Of a DNA stretch of 64,000 bases, positions 1 to 11,995 are shown in pieces. The position numbers and the translations under genes were made by a program. Numbering within the stretch: position 1 is the first letter of the stretch; each line of letters opens with the position of its first letter. This stretch comes from Delphinapterus leucas (Eukaryota > Chordata > Mammalia > Artiodactyla > Monodontidae): positions 69,726,312-69,790,311 of the forward strand of contig NW_022098069.1 in the NCBI RefSeq assembly GCF_002288925.2. Direction: 5' to 3'. The notes below the pieces were generated by a model that saw nothing but the letters and a program-made list of their open reading frames with translations, searched no databases and was not told the origin of the DNA.

Positions 1-977
1 ATATTTCTGGGACTTTGACATATGTAGCTCATCAAAAGAATTACTTTAAAAATTCATTCTAATTTTTTAGAGCTCTGCTGTGGTATTCTTGACTCAGAAA
101 TAGCATTTAGCTCTCACCTTCAATTGTAGACTTCATGTTTCACTTATTGAACCCTCTATATCTGTGTAGACATGCATTGTCACAGAAGTGCACTGCTCTT
201 TTTGCTGCTTGTGGAGAATAGATGCTAAGGTTCCCAGGATTCCCCAAATTCTAAGAAAATTTTATTGAAAAGGACAGCCTCCTTATAAAATGGCAATAAC
301 CATATATGTTTCACTAACCAGATTTCCTGCTTCTGGCCCTCCTGCATAGCCCAGTGGATTTATAGTTCTGCTTTGATCTCTAATATCTGCCTGATTAATC
401 AAGACTCTCCAAGTTCCTTACTTTTGCTTGAATTCCATAGTCCCTAAAATTTGACTTATTCACCCTGGCTGTTGGCTACTGCTGAAGTATCTTGATCCTG
501 AGCCCTAATTAACCATCCCTGCACAGCTATTCTTTGAGTACAGAGTAAATATTGCAGTCTTATGCACCTTGGAACTACAGTGATTGTTTGATGTATATCA
601 AGTCATCCGTAGGGGGGAAATGCATGAGACACAGTGGAAACATAGGAGAGTCAGAGTATCTGCACCTGCTGTTTCTTCAGTGCCTTTCATTCAAAATAAT
701 CCACATGCCAAAGTGGCATTTTTTGGTGTGACATATTCCTGTTTCCCTCAATATATAGCTCTCTATATCTGTGTAAATGGTTTAATGCTTTGAATTAGAA
801 ACTTCTAATAATATTTCCTTTTGAGGGAAATTTTGTATACCATATGCAAAAAAAAAGTGACAGAGTGAGGTAAATCACTTTTAGAGGTATCATTATATAT
901 ATAATATAATTTGGCAAACTTACCTTAAGCTTGTTTTATGGCAGAATACCCCCAAATCTTTTGTTTATTTATGGATA
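1..977. other. AT-rich non-coding sequence, no feature seen
   Basis: I recognise no repeat family, RNA gene or convincing exon here. The one short open frame (584-793) lacks similarity I can recognise and its length is expected by chance. A poly-A run and a short TA-rich stretch (about 847-910) are the only low-complexity features. Confidence 0.5.
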
Positions 978-1230
978 CATTCATTTACAATTTAACATTT
1001 ATTAATTGAGTACCCAGGGTGTGTCGGGCACTGTGCTATGAATTTTGTGATGAAAACAGCATGTTTCCTGTCTTTGAGGGGCTAACATTCCATTGTGGGG
1101 AACAGTAAGAAAAATTACAAAACAATATCAGAAATGCTGCAATAGCTGTGAACCAGGCACTGTGGGAACTAAATCATGGGTCAGAAGTGGCATCCTGGAA
1201 GCAAGTTTCCTATGTTTGTCACATCATATG
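978..1230 (-). repeat. LINE L2 3'-end fossil
   Basis: The stretch opens with a degenerate form of the reverse-complemented L2 3' end: attcattt, then an aacatttatt-ttgag core, then a gggcactgtgctatga motif matching the 'ccaggcactgt' block of L2. It continues with the typical 'fixed block of aacattc...gtggggaacagtaag' sequence. It is strongly diverged, as expected for an element that predates placental mammals. The outer edge is a guess. Confidence 0.6.
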
Positions 1231-2446
1231 TACAGTACTAGACAAATTCCAATGTAAAAATCAAAACTTAATCATATAGGTTGACATAAAGTTCTTCTCT
1301 GTGTAGCCACTAAAATGGAAGTTGCTAGTACGTTTATGGCTCCTTTTAAAATCATCAAACTGTTTCATTTAACAAAAAATTATGATTGTATTTTTTCCTC
1401 AGCTGCCAACAAAGACTTCTCTTTGTATCATGTCTCCAAGGAAGTTCATCTTATTACTAAATCTGTTTTGAGGAGAAACTACGTGAATGGAATTCATTAC
1501 TCCCTAATTTTGTCGTTTCTACATTCTATTCCAGCAAAATCAGGATTCCTCTTCCTGGTCATCTATGAAATCCAGTGTCTTGTTAGCTTTCTAATCATAT
1601 CTCATTAACTTCCCCCATTACACAAAAATTCTCTGTGAAACTGTACATTTAAGACCAGGATAAGAAGGGAATCGTATATTTTGACATTTGATTAAATATA
1701 GTTAACATTTACTGTATGATATTTCTATTGCTTTTATTATTTCATGTGTTAAACCTTTAGCACTCTCAAACCTTAGCAATACGATAAAGTCCTTGAAGGA
1801 AAGTATCGTGTAACTTTATATACACAGTAGCTGCTCAGATATTATTGAATACAGTAATACAAATGCAGTTTATTAAAAATGTATCCTCTTAGAAGACTTT
1901 GCAAACAAATTACATCAGGATAACATGAAATTATGACGCGATATTGGATACTCCTCAGTATTTGTCTTGTAAGGTTTTCTTTGCAAGGTCTCTAAATATA
2001 CGTTTTCCACTCTATTTTTGACTCGAGTCTCAAATATTAAGAAAACGTTATCCAGAAGTTGGAAGTAAGGCAAAAAGATAATGGCATGATTTTCATCAGT
2101 AAGCGATGGCGTTGTCTGACAAACTCACCCAAAAGTCATCTATCTTAAGAATGTATCTTTCCTTGAGTTGATGTTTAGTGGTATCCATGAGAACATTTTA
2201 CAACTTTGTAAACATAAATATTAGCTTGTAGAAAACAAAGAAGGTGCACGTTTATTTTTCCCAGTAGTAATGCAATAGTTTTAGCCCAGTAAAGAAGATA
2301 ATCCAAAGATTATGATGTCTGGCCCTTAAGGAAAATAAATCACTTTTGCTGTTGCTGTAATTTAGCAATCTCATTCAAGTTCTTTTTTTCTTTCACTGAC
2401 TCTACATGCATTTGTTAGCGTGTTTTATTTTTTCAGAAACTCCGCA
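1231..2446. other. Unique AT-rich sequence, nothing recognised
   Basis: About 1.2 kb without a recognisable repeat. The 97-codon open frame at 1315-1608 has no start context, splice signals or familiar motif, so I do not call it a gene. Confidence 0.5.
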
Positions 2447-2690
2447 TTTTTTATTGAGATATAACTGACATATAACATTATACTATTTTAGGTGTACTTA
2501 CAACATAATGATTTAATGAATGCATATATTGCAAAATGATTACCATAATAAGTCTAGGTAACATTATCACCACATATAGTTACAATTTTTTTCTTGTAAT
2601 GAGAACTTTTAAGATCTATTCCCTTAGCAACTTTCAAATATATAATACATACAGTGTTAAGTATCGTCACCATGTGTTAGCATGCTTTAG
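2447..2690 (-). repeat. L1M-type LINE-1 3' UTR fragment
   Basis: The run starting ttttttattgagatataac, followed by 'tgacatataacattatac' and 'ttaggtgtac', is the reverse complement of an older L1 3' UTR (L1MA/L1MB-like). Later blocks such as 'cttttaagatctattc' and 'ttagcaactttcaaata' agree with this. Only the 3' UTR is present, so the copy is 5'-truncated. No target-site duplication was found. Confidence 0.75.
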
Positions 2691-3000
2691 TATAATGAAG
2701 CAGCAAGATAGACTGGCTTTGTATCCTGCCATTTTCCTTACTAATAAGTTCAGTGAAACTTTGTGAATCTGTATGAGAGTTATATGGTCTTACGATTTTG
2801 GAAATTATATGTTTGACAACAATCTTATGACCTCCTTTTTGAATTATTATAATAGTTTACCAAAAGGTTTCCTTCCCCATAATCCCTGCTGTAACTCCCC
2901 ATCAATCTTGGATCCCACTTTTAAACCACCTCTACGGCAGAATAAAATCATTCGCCATCAGAGTGAGCCTTGACTCAGTGTGGAACTCAAGGTCCTCTTT

Positions 3001-3485
3001 GTTAGTTTCATAGGGCTGTCATACCAAACTACCACAAACTGGGTGGATTAAAGCAACTGAAATTTATTCCTTCACAGTTCTGGAGGACAGAAGTCCAAAA
3101 TCAAGGTGTCAGTAATGCCATGCTCCCTCTTCGAGTTTTAGTGGAGAATCCATTCTTTGTCTCTTCCAGCTTCTCGTGGCTGGTGGCATTTCTTGATTTT
3201 TTGTGGCTGCAAAATTCCAGTTTCCACATCAGTCTTCCTAGTGCCTCTTCCTCTTCTCTGAGGCTGTTCCTCTGTGTCAAATATCCTTGTGCCTCACTCT
3301 TATAAAGATACTTGTCATTGGGTATAAGGCTTACCCAGATTATCCAGGATGATCTCCTTATTTCAAGGTCCTTAACTTAATTACATTTGCAAAGATCTTT
3401 TTTTTTTTCCCCCAAACAGGACACATTCACAGGTTCTGGGAATTAATATATAGGCTTATCTTTTGGGGGGCTACCATTCAACCCA
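3001..3485 (-). repeat. ERVL-MaLR solo LTR (MLT1/MST-like)
   Basis: Reverse complement of a MaLR LTR. It carries 'actgggtgga-ttaaa', 'gaaatttattc-ttcacagttctggagg' in two parts, 'aagtccaaaatcaaggtgtc', and a far-end block resembling 'ggtcctta-cttaattaca'. Length (about 485 bp) fits a whole LTR. No internal retroviral sequence flanks it, so it is a solo LTR. The subfamily is not certain. It shares reversed blocks with the plus-strand LTR at 9732-10174. Short open frames inside it are not genes. Confidence 0.72.
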
Positions 3486-6037
3486 CTTACACCATCCGTA
3501 TCCAGCCCCAGCCCAGCTGTCCACCCTACTTCCCAACAGTATTCCAACTGTACTTCCCAACTGTGCTTCTCAACAGTATTTCTATTTATTTCTTGATCCC
3601 TACCCTACCCTTAGCCCAGGAACTTTGTTCATTGCAACTCATTGGTTTTGTTGTTTGTTCAGCTTCTCTGCCTAGCATTGGTCTCCCTTTCCTTCCCACA
3701 TGTCTGGTGTGCAAGCTTCCTTCCAACGAACTCCCTTCCCACCCCCATCCCCTGCTGAGTCTGGTGCCTTCCTTCTGTGTTCACCTTGCACCGTAAACAT
3801 GTATCTATAGCGTACAGAATTTTCGTGTCTTTTGTCCCTCTGTGTATGTTTGTGTCCCCCACAGATTTTTTTGGTAAAGAATATGGACTCTGTCATCTTT
3901 GACTTTCCACAACTCCACACGGTGCCAATAAACAATCGTCATTCACTAAGGGTGGAATAGGAGTCAGTGAGTCTCTAACTCAAGACCTATTTGTTCTTAA
4001 AATTTAGCTAACGACTTTTAAAAGATATTCTCTAAAACCCTATTCTGTTCTGTACAATCTAGCATTTGGATTACAGATTAGTTAGTGTTCTGCTAGCTCC
4101 TCGTCTATCTTGCTTATGCCTGCTTGGTTCACCTAACATATACCTTGAAGGATAGAGTTCACGTCTTTTGTGGTATATGTTTGGTAAAATGGAAATAGCT
4201 TGCTAAAGACTTGTTACCTTAATCCTCAGTGGAAACTAGGATACAAATGTATCTTGGGAGGAAGATAGCCTGGCTTATATTTATCTTTTACAAGTTTTCC
4301 CCGATAGGGAATCAAACTCTACTTCTCAGCAATTTACTAATGTTTTAGAACTAAGATAAATTATGTTCTTATTGGAATTTCTAGTTCCTGGCTTTAAAAC
4401 AACTGTTAGCCTTCATGAAGTCAGTTTATAGAATTTCATTTTACTTCCCACCTTATGTCTTAATCACAACCACAGTATAAATAATCCATTGCTTCAAAAC
4501 CTCCATTCACTCACACATTTTATCCTTATTGACCTTGGCTTATGAAATTTGGATGGAAGAAATCACTAAATAGGAAAGGAATATTTGAACTTTGATTCCA
4601 TGTTACAAAGTCTTAACTGAGACCTCAGCCACATGGAAGCGTGAAATTATTCTGTGCCTACTTTGGGGAAACCACTAGTTTAAGATACAAATGAATTGTA
4701 TCATATAAACTTACTCTAAGAGACTTTACTTTCTGTCCTTAAAAATCATCAAGTGAAAATTTTCGGCAATGGAAAATTTTTTTCTGTAGCCTTATGAAAT
4801 CTTAGAATTAAAAAATTCACCTGGTCTCAGGTGTCATTAAAAAGTATATCTTTGTGCCAGAATAACTGAAAAACTTGGCCCCAGATACAGTGGGGAATTA
4901 GGGCCAAGCTTTAGGCAAACTTGGGCATTTCTTTATATTACGTGGAAAGAACAAAATTCAATGGATTCTTGCCCTCTGACCTAAAACCAGCTAAAGTTCA
5001 ACAATTTGGCTATGATTTTTTTTTGAGATTTTATATGTTTTTTTCAGCTGTAAAATGTAAGCCCAGGTCAAGAGGCATATAGTGAAGCCTCAATTTTAGC
5101 AATAAAAATATTTATGAACTGAAAGAAAAATATGAGACTTCTACAGAAACTTGGTGACTAAACACAAGACTTTAAAACTGAACCAACTTTGAATATTTGC
5201 AAGAAGTGAACGTTTTATAAAATTTTTTCTCATTTTGTTTCTCTTTTTTTCTATAGTTCTAGCTATAGAATTCTGCACAAGTTCGTCTATGCTGTGCTAC
5301 ATTTTTTGGGATAGGTTCTATAGAGGAACTTCTCTTAATTTTTTTCTTTGTCTTCAATGCTATGACTCTTCAGTTAGAATCACCCTTTTATCTTTTTTTT
5401 TCTCAAAGGTCTTCTTTCATGGGGAACTTAGCAGAGTTTCTTTAAGGGTTGACTCATAGGGCGCTGTGAATGGACCCAATGGTAGTGCACGCTGAAGCTG
5501 TCTTCCTTGTGAATACTGTTGTGATCACTATCATTGGTGATATGCCCCCAATGAAGGATGAGTTTCTTGTATTCGATGGGAGCAGGTCCCAAGAGGTGAG
5601 GAGGTGGCCTCTATCTCTCCGCTGTGTCTAGACCTCTCAGTCTTGAAGCTCCCAGTCATTTCCAAAGCATTTTCTCAGTGCTCTTCCCGGAACATGTTGA
5701 GCCCTTATACAAATAAAACCTCCAGAAGTCTGCCTAGACTTATCCCCAAAGCCTCTTAAAGATCCTTCATGTGGAGCTTTCCTTTCTTCTCTTTTCTTCT
5801 CCTTTCCTCCCTTTTCTTTTTCCAGTGATCTCTTTGATCCTATCAATGAAAATTTCCATGTCCTAGAACAATATTGTCCTCATGTTGAAGAGAGGATAGA
5901 GGGAAGAAGATGTCTGCCACTCTCTGTTATAAAACAATTTTTCTTTTCTATCTCCCAGTATCTGTTCCTTTACGACGTATCTCCCACTATTCTATTTTAT
6001 ACACTCCATGGTCTAGTTAAATTAGATTTTTAACTAT
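3486..6037. other. Mostly unique sequence with a pyrimidine-rich 5' part
   Basis: Positions 3490-3800 are C/T-rich and contain near-repeats of a cttcccaac(a/t)gt motif (about 3528-3582). Overlapping open frames on both strands there (3463-3935) reflect base composition. The remainder to 6037 holds no repeat I could name. A polypyrimidine tract lies at 5780-5822. Confidence 0.45.
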
Positions 6038-6150
6038 CATTCATTCATTTCTTCATTCAACAAATATTTATGTTCTAGGCGCCAAAGACATGTCAATAAG
6101 CAAAACAGACACACTCTGTGCTCTCATGGATCTTGTATTCTGACGTGGAT
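6038..6150 (-). repeat. LINE L2 3'-end fragment
   Basis: The block 'tcattcattcattt...cattcaacaaatattta' is the reversed L2 3' tail. It is followed by 'gcgccaaagacatg', 'aagcaaaacagacacac' and 'ctctcatggatcttgtattc', matching the 'aacaaaacagacaa...cctcatggagcttacattct' portion of L2. Confidence 0.7.
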
Positions 6151-8244
6151 ATGGGCATCCCCAGCTTTGTACGTTTGCCCTCTTTGGTGGTGACTCCTCA
6201 CTGTTTGCCCAGTCTCAACTTTGTTCAGGATTCTCTTAACTGGTACTTGTATTTCAAAGCTAAATTCATATTTTCCTTAACCCATAAAGTGCCCTCAAAA
6301 GTAGACTTGCTGTTAACGTTTGCAAGGCCTAAAGTATGAATGAGAGCCACGTACCATTTGTCTAAATATATAAAACATAAATCTAGCTAAAAACCTTGCT
6401 AGGTAGATAATGTCAAAATTGAAAACTGTGTAAGACTACAGTGTTGCTAATATCCAAGATTACTAAATTTACTATTATTGTGCATAGCTGGGTATTCAGT
6501 GTTGATCAACTGACACTTTTTGTTAAGTAATAAAATATAAACATAATGAATAATTATTATATATTTATTTCTTAAAATTTTTTCTTGCCTTCATTTCAAC
6601 AAGGTCAGTAATGCAGTTATAATCAAGATTTTTTTTACATACTTGTGTTATATTGTCAGTATGCCAATTTAGAAAGCATTTCTTCAGTCACCATAGTTCT
6701 TAGACTTTTGTATTTTTAATTTCCAATTTGGAGAATTCTATTAAGGCTATAATAACTGGAATTGTCAATAGAATTCTTAAAGCAGTATTTGATTCTAAAT
6801 TACCATAAACTTTATACACTGTGTTCAACCATTTTAATAAAGAGACATGACAAAATAGCATCATCACAGAAAAATTTTATAATTATTTTAACTTCCTTGA
6901 ATAAAGTGCTAGCAATAGTATATCTCTTTGATCACCTTTTAAAGCAATATCTAAATCCATATGGTAATATAAACAATCAGTATCACAGGTGATGTATATT
7001 ACTTCTAGACCTACATATACTAAAATTTAAGAAAAATTTGAAATGTTTGATAGTGCAAACTGTTCCTCACCTTCCGTGTACACCTATTACAAATATGCTG
7101 ATTTACTAAAGTAGGAGTATGTCCAGATGACACACCTGGATCATATGGAGAAGAAAATGGGTGCTCAGCAACAGTTGGGAAAAGAGCCTTCATTTCGCAA
7201 GAATCTATTGCATCCACGCTGAGAAGGACAGGACCAGTTAATGCATTTGTGTTTTCTCTTACTTAACAGATTCTGCTCCTCCGGTCTTTCCCACATAACA
7301 GAGCAGTATCAACTCTGAAGTCCGGTGAGGCATGTGAATGCACTCATCTTTTGTTTTGGGGACAAACAGCAAGAGATTCGTAGAAATTATTTTTGGGGAA
7401 CTGAAAGAAGTTTGTCATAAGAGCTAACATTTAAAATTGCAGGTTGGGCTGGATCAGCTCTGTCTGCTCGATCTCAGGTGCAAGGGCATCCAGGTGTCCT
7501 TTTATAAATTTAGTTTGTATGTTTATAATGGGCAGAGCTCCCTAAAGCGTAGGGCCCAAAGAAAGGTATTCTTCTTAACCAAGTGTAATACTTTCTAAAA
7601 GAAAGTGTACTTAGGTTAGGAGTGATCTCTAATTCTGAAATCTCTAAACACTTTGCATTTTTTCCTCCGAATGCCTGGAAAAATGTGATAAATACAATAA
7701 TAGTTCGCCCACATGTTGTATCTCCTCATTGAGAAAACAAGTTCTTTATGACCAGTGAAAGATATCTTTGTTTTTTAAATCACCACCTGTGCCTAGCACA
7801 GTAGATTCAAGATTGTAAAGTCTCAGATTCACCTTTAAAAATATTGAATAGCTAAACTAAACAAATAAAAGAAAAATACAACAAACTGTAAATCATAATC
7901 CTTGTGATTTGTTTTTGCTTTTGTTTTAGTTAGGAATGCATTATACATACGTGTGACAGGGTAATTAACAAAACCAATACTAGACCAACCTAGATCGGAG
8001 GCTGGATCACTGAGAGAATAATGATAGTGTCACAAACTGAATTATGACTGTTAATTGAAGTGTGGGTGGGAGAGGAGTGATGGAAAGAAGAGTGGAAATC
8101 AGTTTAGTTTAAGGTGAAATTGGTGAATATTAATGGAAAGGCTCAGAAGGAAATAAGAGATGTAGGATTAGAATGCAAGAGAGAGATTGGGGTTAGTGAA
8201 AGATTTTTGTCTTGTGATCCAGAAATTATAATGATATTTGGCTT
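6151..8244. other. Unique AT-rich sequence, nothing recognised
   Basis: About 2 kb without a repeat I can name. Open frames at 6118-6339, 6762-6992 and 7020-7217 are short and have no recognisable domain. Confidence 0.45.
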
Positions 8245-8492
8245 TGTGATGATAATCAGTATATTTTATGTGTTTACTGTGTGTCAAGCCTTCTATTAAA
8301 TGCTCTATACCTACCAGCTTATTTATTTCTTAGAACTACATGAGATTGATATTACATGACCCTTTTCTTTGAAATAATGTAAATGAGGCTTTGAGATGGT
8401 TACTTGCCAGCATTTCATTGAGCCAGGAAGTAACAGAGCCAGGAAGTAAACCCAGATATGTCTGATGACATAGTTTGCTCTTAATCACCAAG
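8245..8492 (-). repeat. MIR SINE
   Basis: Reverse orientation of the tRNA-derived MIR core. It shows 'ttactgtgtgtcaagcc', a degenerate 'aatgaggctttgagatggtta', 'ttgccagca', then 'gaagtaaacccagatatgtctga' and 'gctcttaatcac'. These match the successive blocks of MIR read backwards. It is strongly diverged. Confidence 0.72.
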
Positions 8493-8639
8493 GGCATTTG
8501 AAACCATGGGATTGGATTCCAGCTTCTTGGCAGAAGGTAAAGGGAAATAAGAAAGGAAAATGACACAGGGCATGGTAACATCTGGCAGAAGGAAAGGAAG
8601 CTTTACTAATTAGTCGATTTAACTTTACTAGTGAAAGAA

Positions 8640-9330
8640 ATCACACCTGAATTGGTTTAAACAAAAGAGAGGATTTTAATGGGAAGATAAGCTGTGAAGT
8701 AGTTGGACAACCGTGACTGGAGAAAGGCCACATTCTCTCATAACATTGGGAATCAGGGACCAGAGCATCAGTCTTCTTTCTTTTTCTCTTAGCTGTGCTT
8801 CTCTCCCTGTGTCAAGTACATTCTTCTCTCTTTCTGTAAGAGTTTTATTCATGTGGCAAGAATTCAGGTAGCCAAACATCCCAGAATTTCATAGCTTGTG
8901 ATTTTACCCAACAGAGGGACAACGACAAGACTCTCTGGGACTCATGTCCAAAAATTCAGGGCAAGGCTCTGATTGGTCCAGCCTAGGTCAAGTGCCATAT
9001 CAGTTAGGACACATTTTGCTGTATGACAGAGAAAATCTAAATAACCCTTTATTATATATTTTTCTCACATCACAAGAAATCTGGAGGGAGATGGCTCTGG
9101 GGTTGGTTCAGCACTAAATGATGTCAAGGGGCAGAATATCTAGGATTCTTTCAGCATTCCACTCATGATAGAAAAATGGCCACTGTTTCTACGATAATCA
9201 TATCCTCATGGCAGCATCTGAAGCAGGAAGAAAGGGGGCAGAAAAGAAAACTCTCGGTAGGACATTCTCTTTTTGTCATGAGGGACACTACTGCATTTTA
9301 GGTTTACTGGGGCCTGAACAAATATAATTT
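8640..9330. repeat. Probable ancient interspersed repeat, family not assigned
   Basis: Blocks such as 'gctctgattggtccagcctaggtcaagtg' (8969-8997), 'cacatcacaagaaatctgga' and 'ggcagcatctgaagcaggaagaaagggg' have the feel of an old mammalian repeat of DNA-transposon or LTR origin. The later part resembles 24120-24400. I could not place it in a named family, and the limits are approximate. Confidence 0.35.
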
Positions 9331-9731
9331 TGGGGATCTTCTTTAAGAAAGACAGAATAATATTAAAAATACAAAATTAGGCATAGAGTCTTGGCTGGGG
9401 TCGTTGTGAGTATGGAGCCCTAAGCTGAAGCTTCATTAGCTTCCAAGTAAATTGTCTCTGTTGAATTTCCTGTGCTGTCTCCGTGGCTGAACTGAGTCAT
9501 GTAGTCACTCCTGGCTGCAAGGAGCTTGGGAAAATGAGTATCTGGAACTTGCAGCAGCTAACTTTGGAGATAGGTATCTAAGACTAGGGAAGAAGGGGAG
9601 AAGAATGGCTGTTGAATGTGGACCAATTTATTTCCACAGATATCTATCATTGGAATGTTTATGCATAGCCAGAGGTATAGACTCGTAGTATAAAACATGG
9701 CTGTTTTTTTTAAAGTAATTATGTGGATGGG

Positions 9732-10174
9732 TATGGTGGGATGAACAGTATCCCGCCCAAAATTTGTCCACCTAGAATCTCAGAATGTGAATTATTTGGG
9801 TATAGGGTCTTTGCAGATGTCATTAGTTAAGGACCTTGGGATGAACTATAATGGATTTAGGGTGGGCCCTAAATCTAACGACTGGTGTCCTTTTAGAAGA
9901 GGAGAGATACACAGGCACGCAGAGAAGAAGGCCATGTGAAGATGGAAGCAGAGATTGGCGTTATGCTGTCACAAGCCGAGGAATGCCTGCAGACACCAGA
10001 GACTGAAAAAGGCAAGGAAGGATTCTCCCCTAGAACCTTCAGAGAGTGCATAGCCCTGTTGACACCTTCATTTCTGGCCTTTAGCATCTAGAATTACGAG
10101 AGAACAAATTTCTGTTGTATTAAGCCATCCAGTTTATGGTTATTTGTTACGACAGCCACAGGAAATGAATACAA
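9732..10174 (+). repeat. ERVL-MaLR solo LTR (MLT1-like)
   Basis: The blocks run in order: 'aaaatttgtccacctagaatctcagaatgtg', 'atagggtctttgcagatgtcattagttaaggac', 'gggtgggccctaaatct', 'gactggtgtcctttta', 'gaaggccatgtgaagatggaagcagagattgg', and the 3' part 'aacaaatttctgttgta-taagccatcca'. The last part contains the conserved LTR end. Each quoted block is a recognised MaLR LTR segment. No internal gag/pol region follows. The short minus-strand open frame (9893-10087) inside it is not a gene. Confidence 0.78.
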
Positions 10175-11807
10175 TGGTATAGGGTAGTTATCAGAAGCTG
10201 GTGCTGGTGCCCATTGCAGGATTTATAAAAGGAGTTTACCAGCAGGTTGAGTCACATATACAGGATGAGAGTCAGGTTGGTGTATTGCTTGATGGTCATG
10301 ATGTGCCACTGGAATTTCAAAGCTACGAAGAGGTCGTGTGAAACCCAGGCAAGAGAGTGGAGGATATGAGACAGGAGGACACGTACTGTTCCATCCAGAC
10401 AACTAATCCCTAAGCATTTCTACCTTTTGCTGTCTGTCCATAAATGCTCTGCATCAGAAATGTCCCTGTCCTCTCACTCTTGCCTAGGTCACTCACTTGC
10501 TTCATTCACTGTATCAGCTTCTCTCTGTGAAACGAACATGGAAGGCGCACTGCTCCTTTTAGGCCTTCCAGTCATTGGTGTGGAGTGCTGTGTTTGTGAG
10601 TGTGTGTGTGTGTGTGTGTGTGTGAGTGTGTGAATACAGTGACGTTCACAATTTTCCAGTTTTAGATATTAAGTGATAAAAGCAGAATCTCTGTCTCTTT
10701 GGTTTTCTTTTCTGGTAGAATACTCTTGAAGTTATTTAAGAAGTGCTTAAGTGAAATTGATGGCATGTAATGTATATCTTATGGAGTTTGAGCTTAAGAA
10801 AAACAAGAGACACTGATATTAAATTCTTATAAGTCTTCTGTATTTAAATAACAGTAATCTAAAAAATCTGTTATTTGGGGACAATGAGGTATTTCACATT
10901 TATTTATTTTGGACATAAAGGAAATCAGCTCTTCTGAAGGAGCACAATTTCTCATTCTGTATTGTTTTGCTGTGAATACACCGTAAATGTATATACACTT
11001 CCGTGAATTCTTATATAGACTGTATCTCTTCCTTGATGACTCAGTGTCAACGTTATGCACATCCATTATCGTCCTGTGCTGCAGTGTGATGTTCTAGGAC
11101 CCCTTTCCTAAATGCCCTGGACAATCACGTTGCTGAACTGTTGCCCTTTTCTCTTGCTATGAGCCAGCCAGCTGTGCTTCTGGTAGTTGCCAGCACACTT
11201 TCCTCTACCAAAATGCTGTTTTTCTTCAATGTGCTGTTTCTAATCCACTGTGGCCTGGGAATCCAAATAACACAGCTTGTTAGAAGTGATCTTAATGTAA
11301 GAATGAATGCCCCCAAGCAAGCACGTGTGTCCCCCAAGTGAGTTTCTTTGGGAATCTATTCTTCGAGTTAGATCTAATCAGTTTTAGGGCACGGACGGCC
11401 AGAGTAATTTTTTCTCTGCTTCTGAGCACTCGGATAGATCCAGCTGGCCAATGAGGTGCTTGATAGCATCCAGCAAATTCTCAGGAGGAATCGTTTTTTC
11501 CCCCTTTACATTGTTTTCCACGTCCTAAGTTATTTTTTAATATGATATGTGTGTTCTTGTTCATTTTCAGATATTGATGGGATACTATTAACTGGAGGAA
11601 TAATTCTTTACTTTTAAAGCCTCCATCTTGGGGAGTTACCTTGCCCAAACTTCGGATAATGATAATGTGTGGTTTATTCTGGGCTGGTTAAGAGCCTGTG
11701 TTGTTAATGACTGACACACAGCCACCATGTGTGGCAAAACCGGGTTAACTCGAAAGGAAAAAACTGTGAGAATAACCTGATGGTGCCAAGAAGTCATATT
11801 TTAAACA
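10175..11807. other. Unique sequence with a GT microsatellite
   Basis: No repeat family is recognised apart from the GT run at 10599-10632. Opposed open frames at 11125-11337 (minus) and 11141-11341 (plus) overlap on the same DNA and carry no recognisable domain. The 11650-11770 stretch looks unique. Confidence 0.45.
10599..10632. repeat. (GT)n microsatellite
   Basis: About 17 GT units interrupted once by gagt near the 3' end. It is simple-sequence DNA and a likely length polymorphism. Confidence 0.9.
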
Positions 11808-11809
11808 TA

Positions 11810-11993
11810 CAGCCAGCCCTCTATAACCGCGATTTCCTTATCTGCAACTTCAACCAACCAGAACCTGTTGATACGAGAGCTGCTGCACTACACCATTTTA
11901 TGTAAAGGACTTGAGCATCCCCGGACTTTTTTTTTGTATCCACGGAGGTCCTGGAACCAATCCCCCCGCAGATACTGAGGGGCAACCGGACTG
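11810..11993. mobile_element. Tigger/MER2-like non-autonomous DNA transposon
   Basis: The element is 184 bp, flanked on both sides by TA (11808-11809 and 11994-11995), the target duplication of Tc1/mariner-type transposons. The left end reads cagccagccctctataacc. The right end, read in reverse, begins cagtccggttgcccctcag. Both fit the Tigger/MER2 terminal repeat (cagt..gccctc.gtatcc). Internal 'ggtcctggaaccaatcccc' is also typical. It is too short to encode transposase, so it is a deletion derivative. Confidence 0.75.
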
Positions 11994-11995
11994 TA

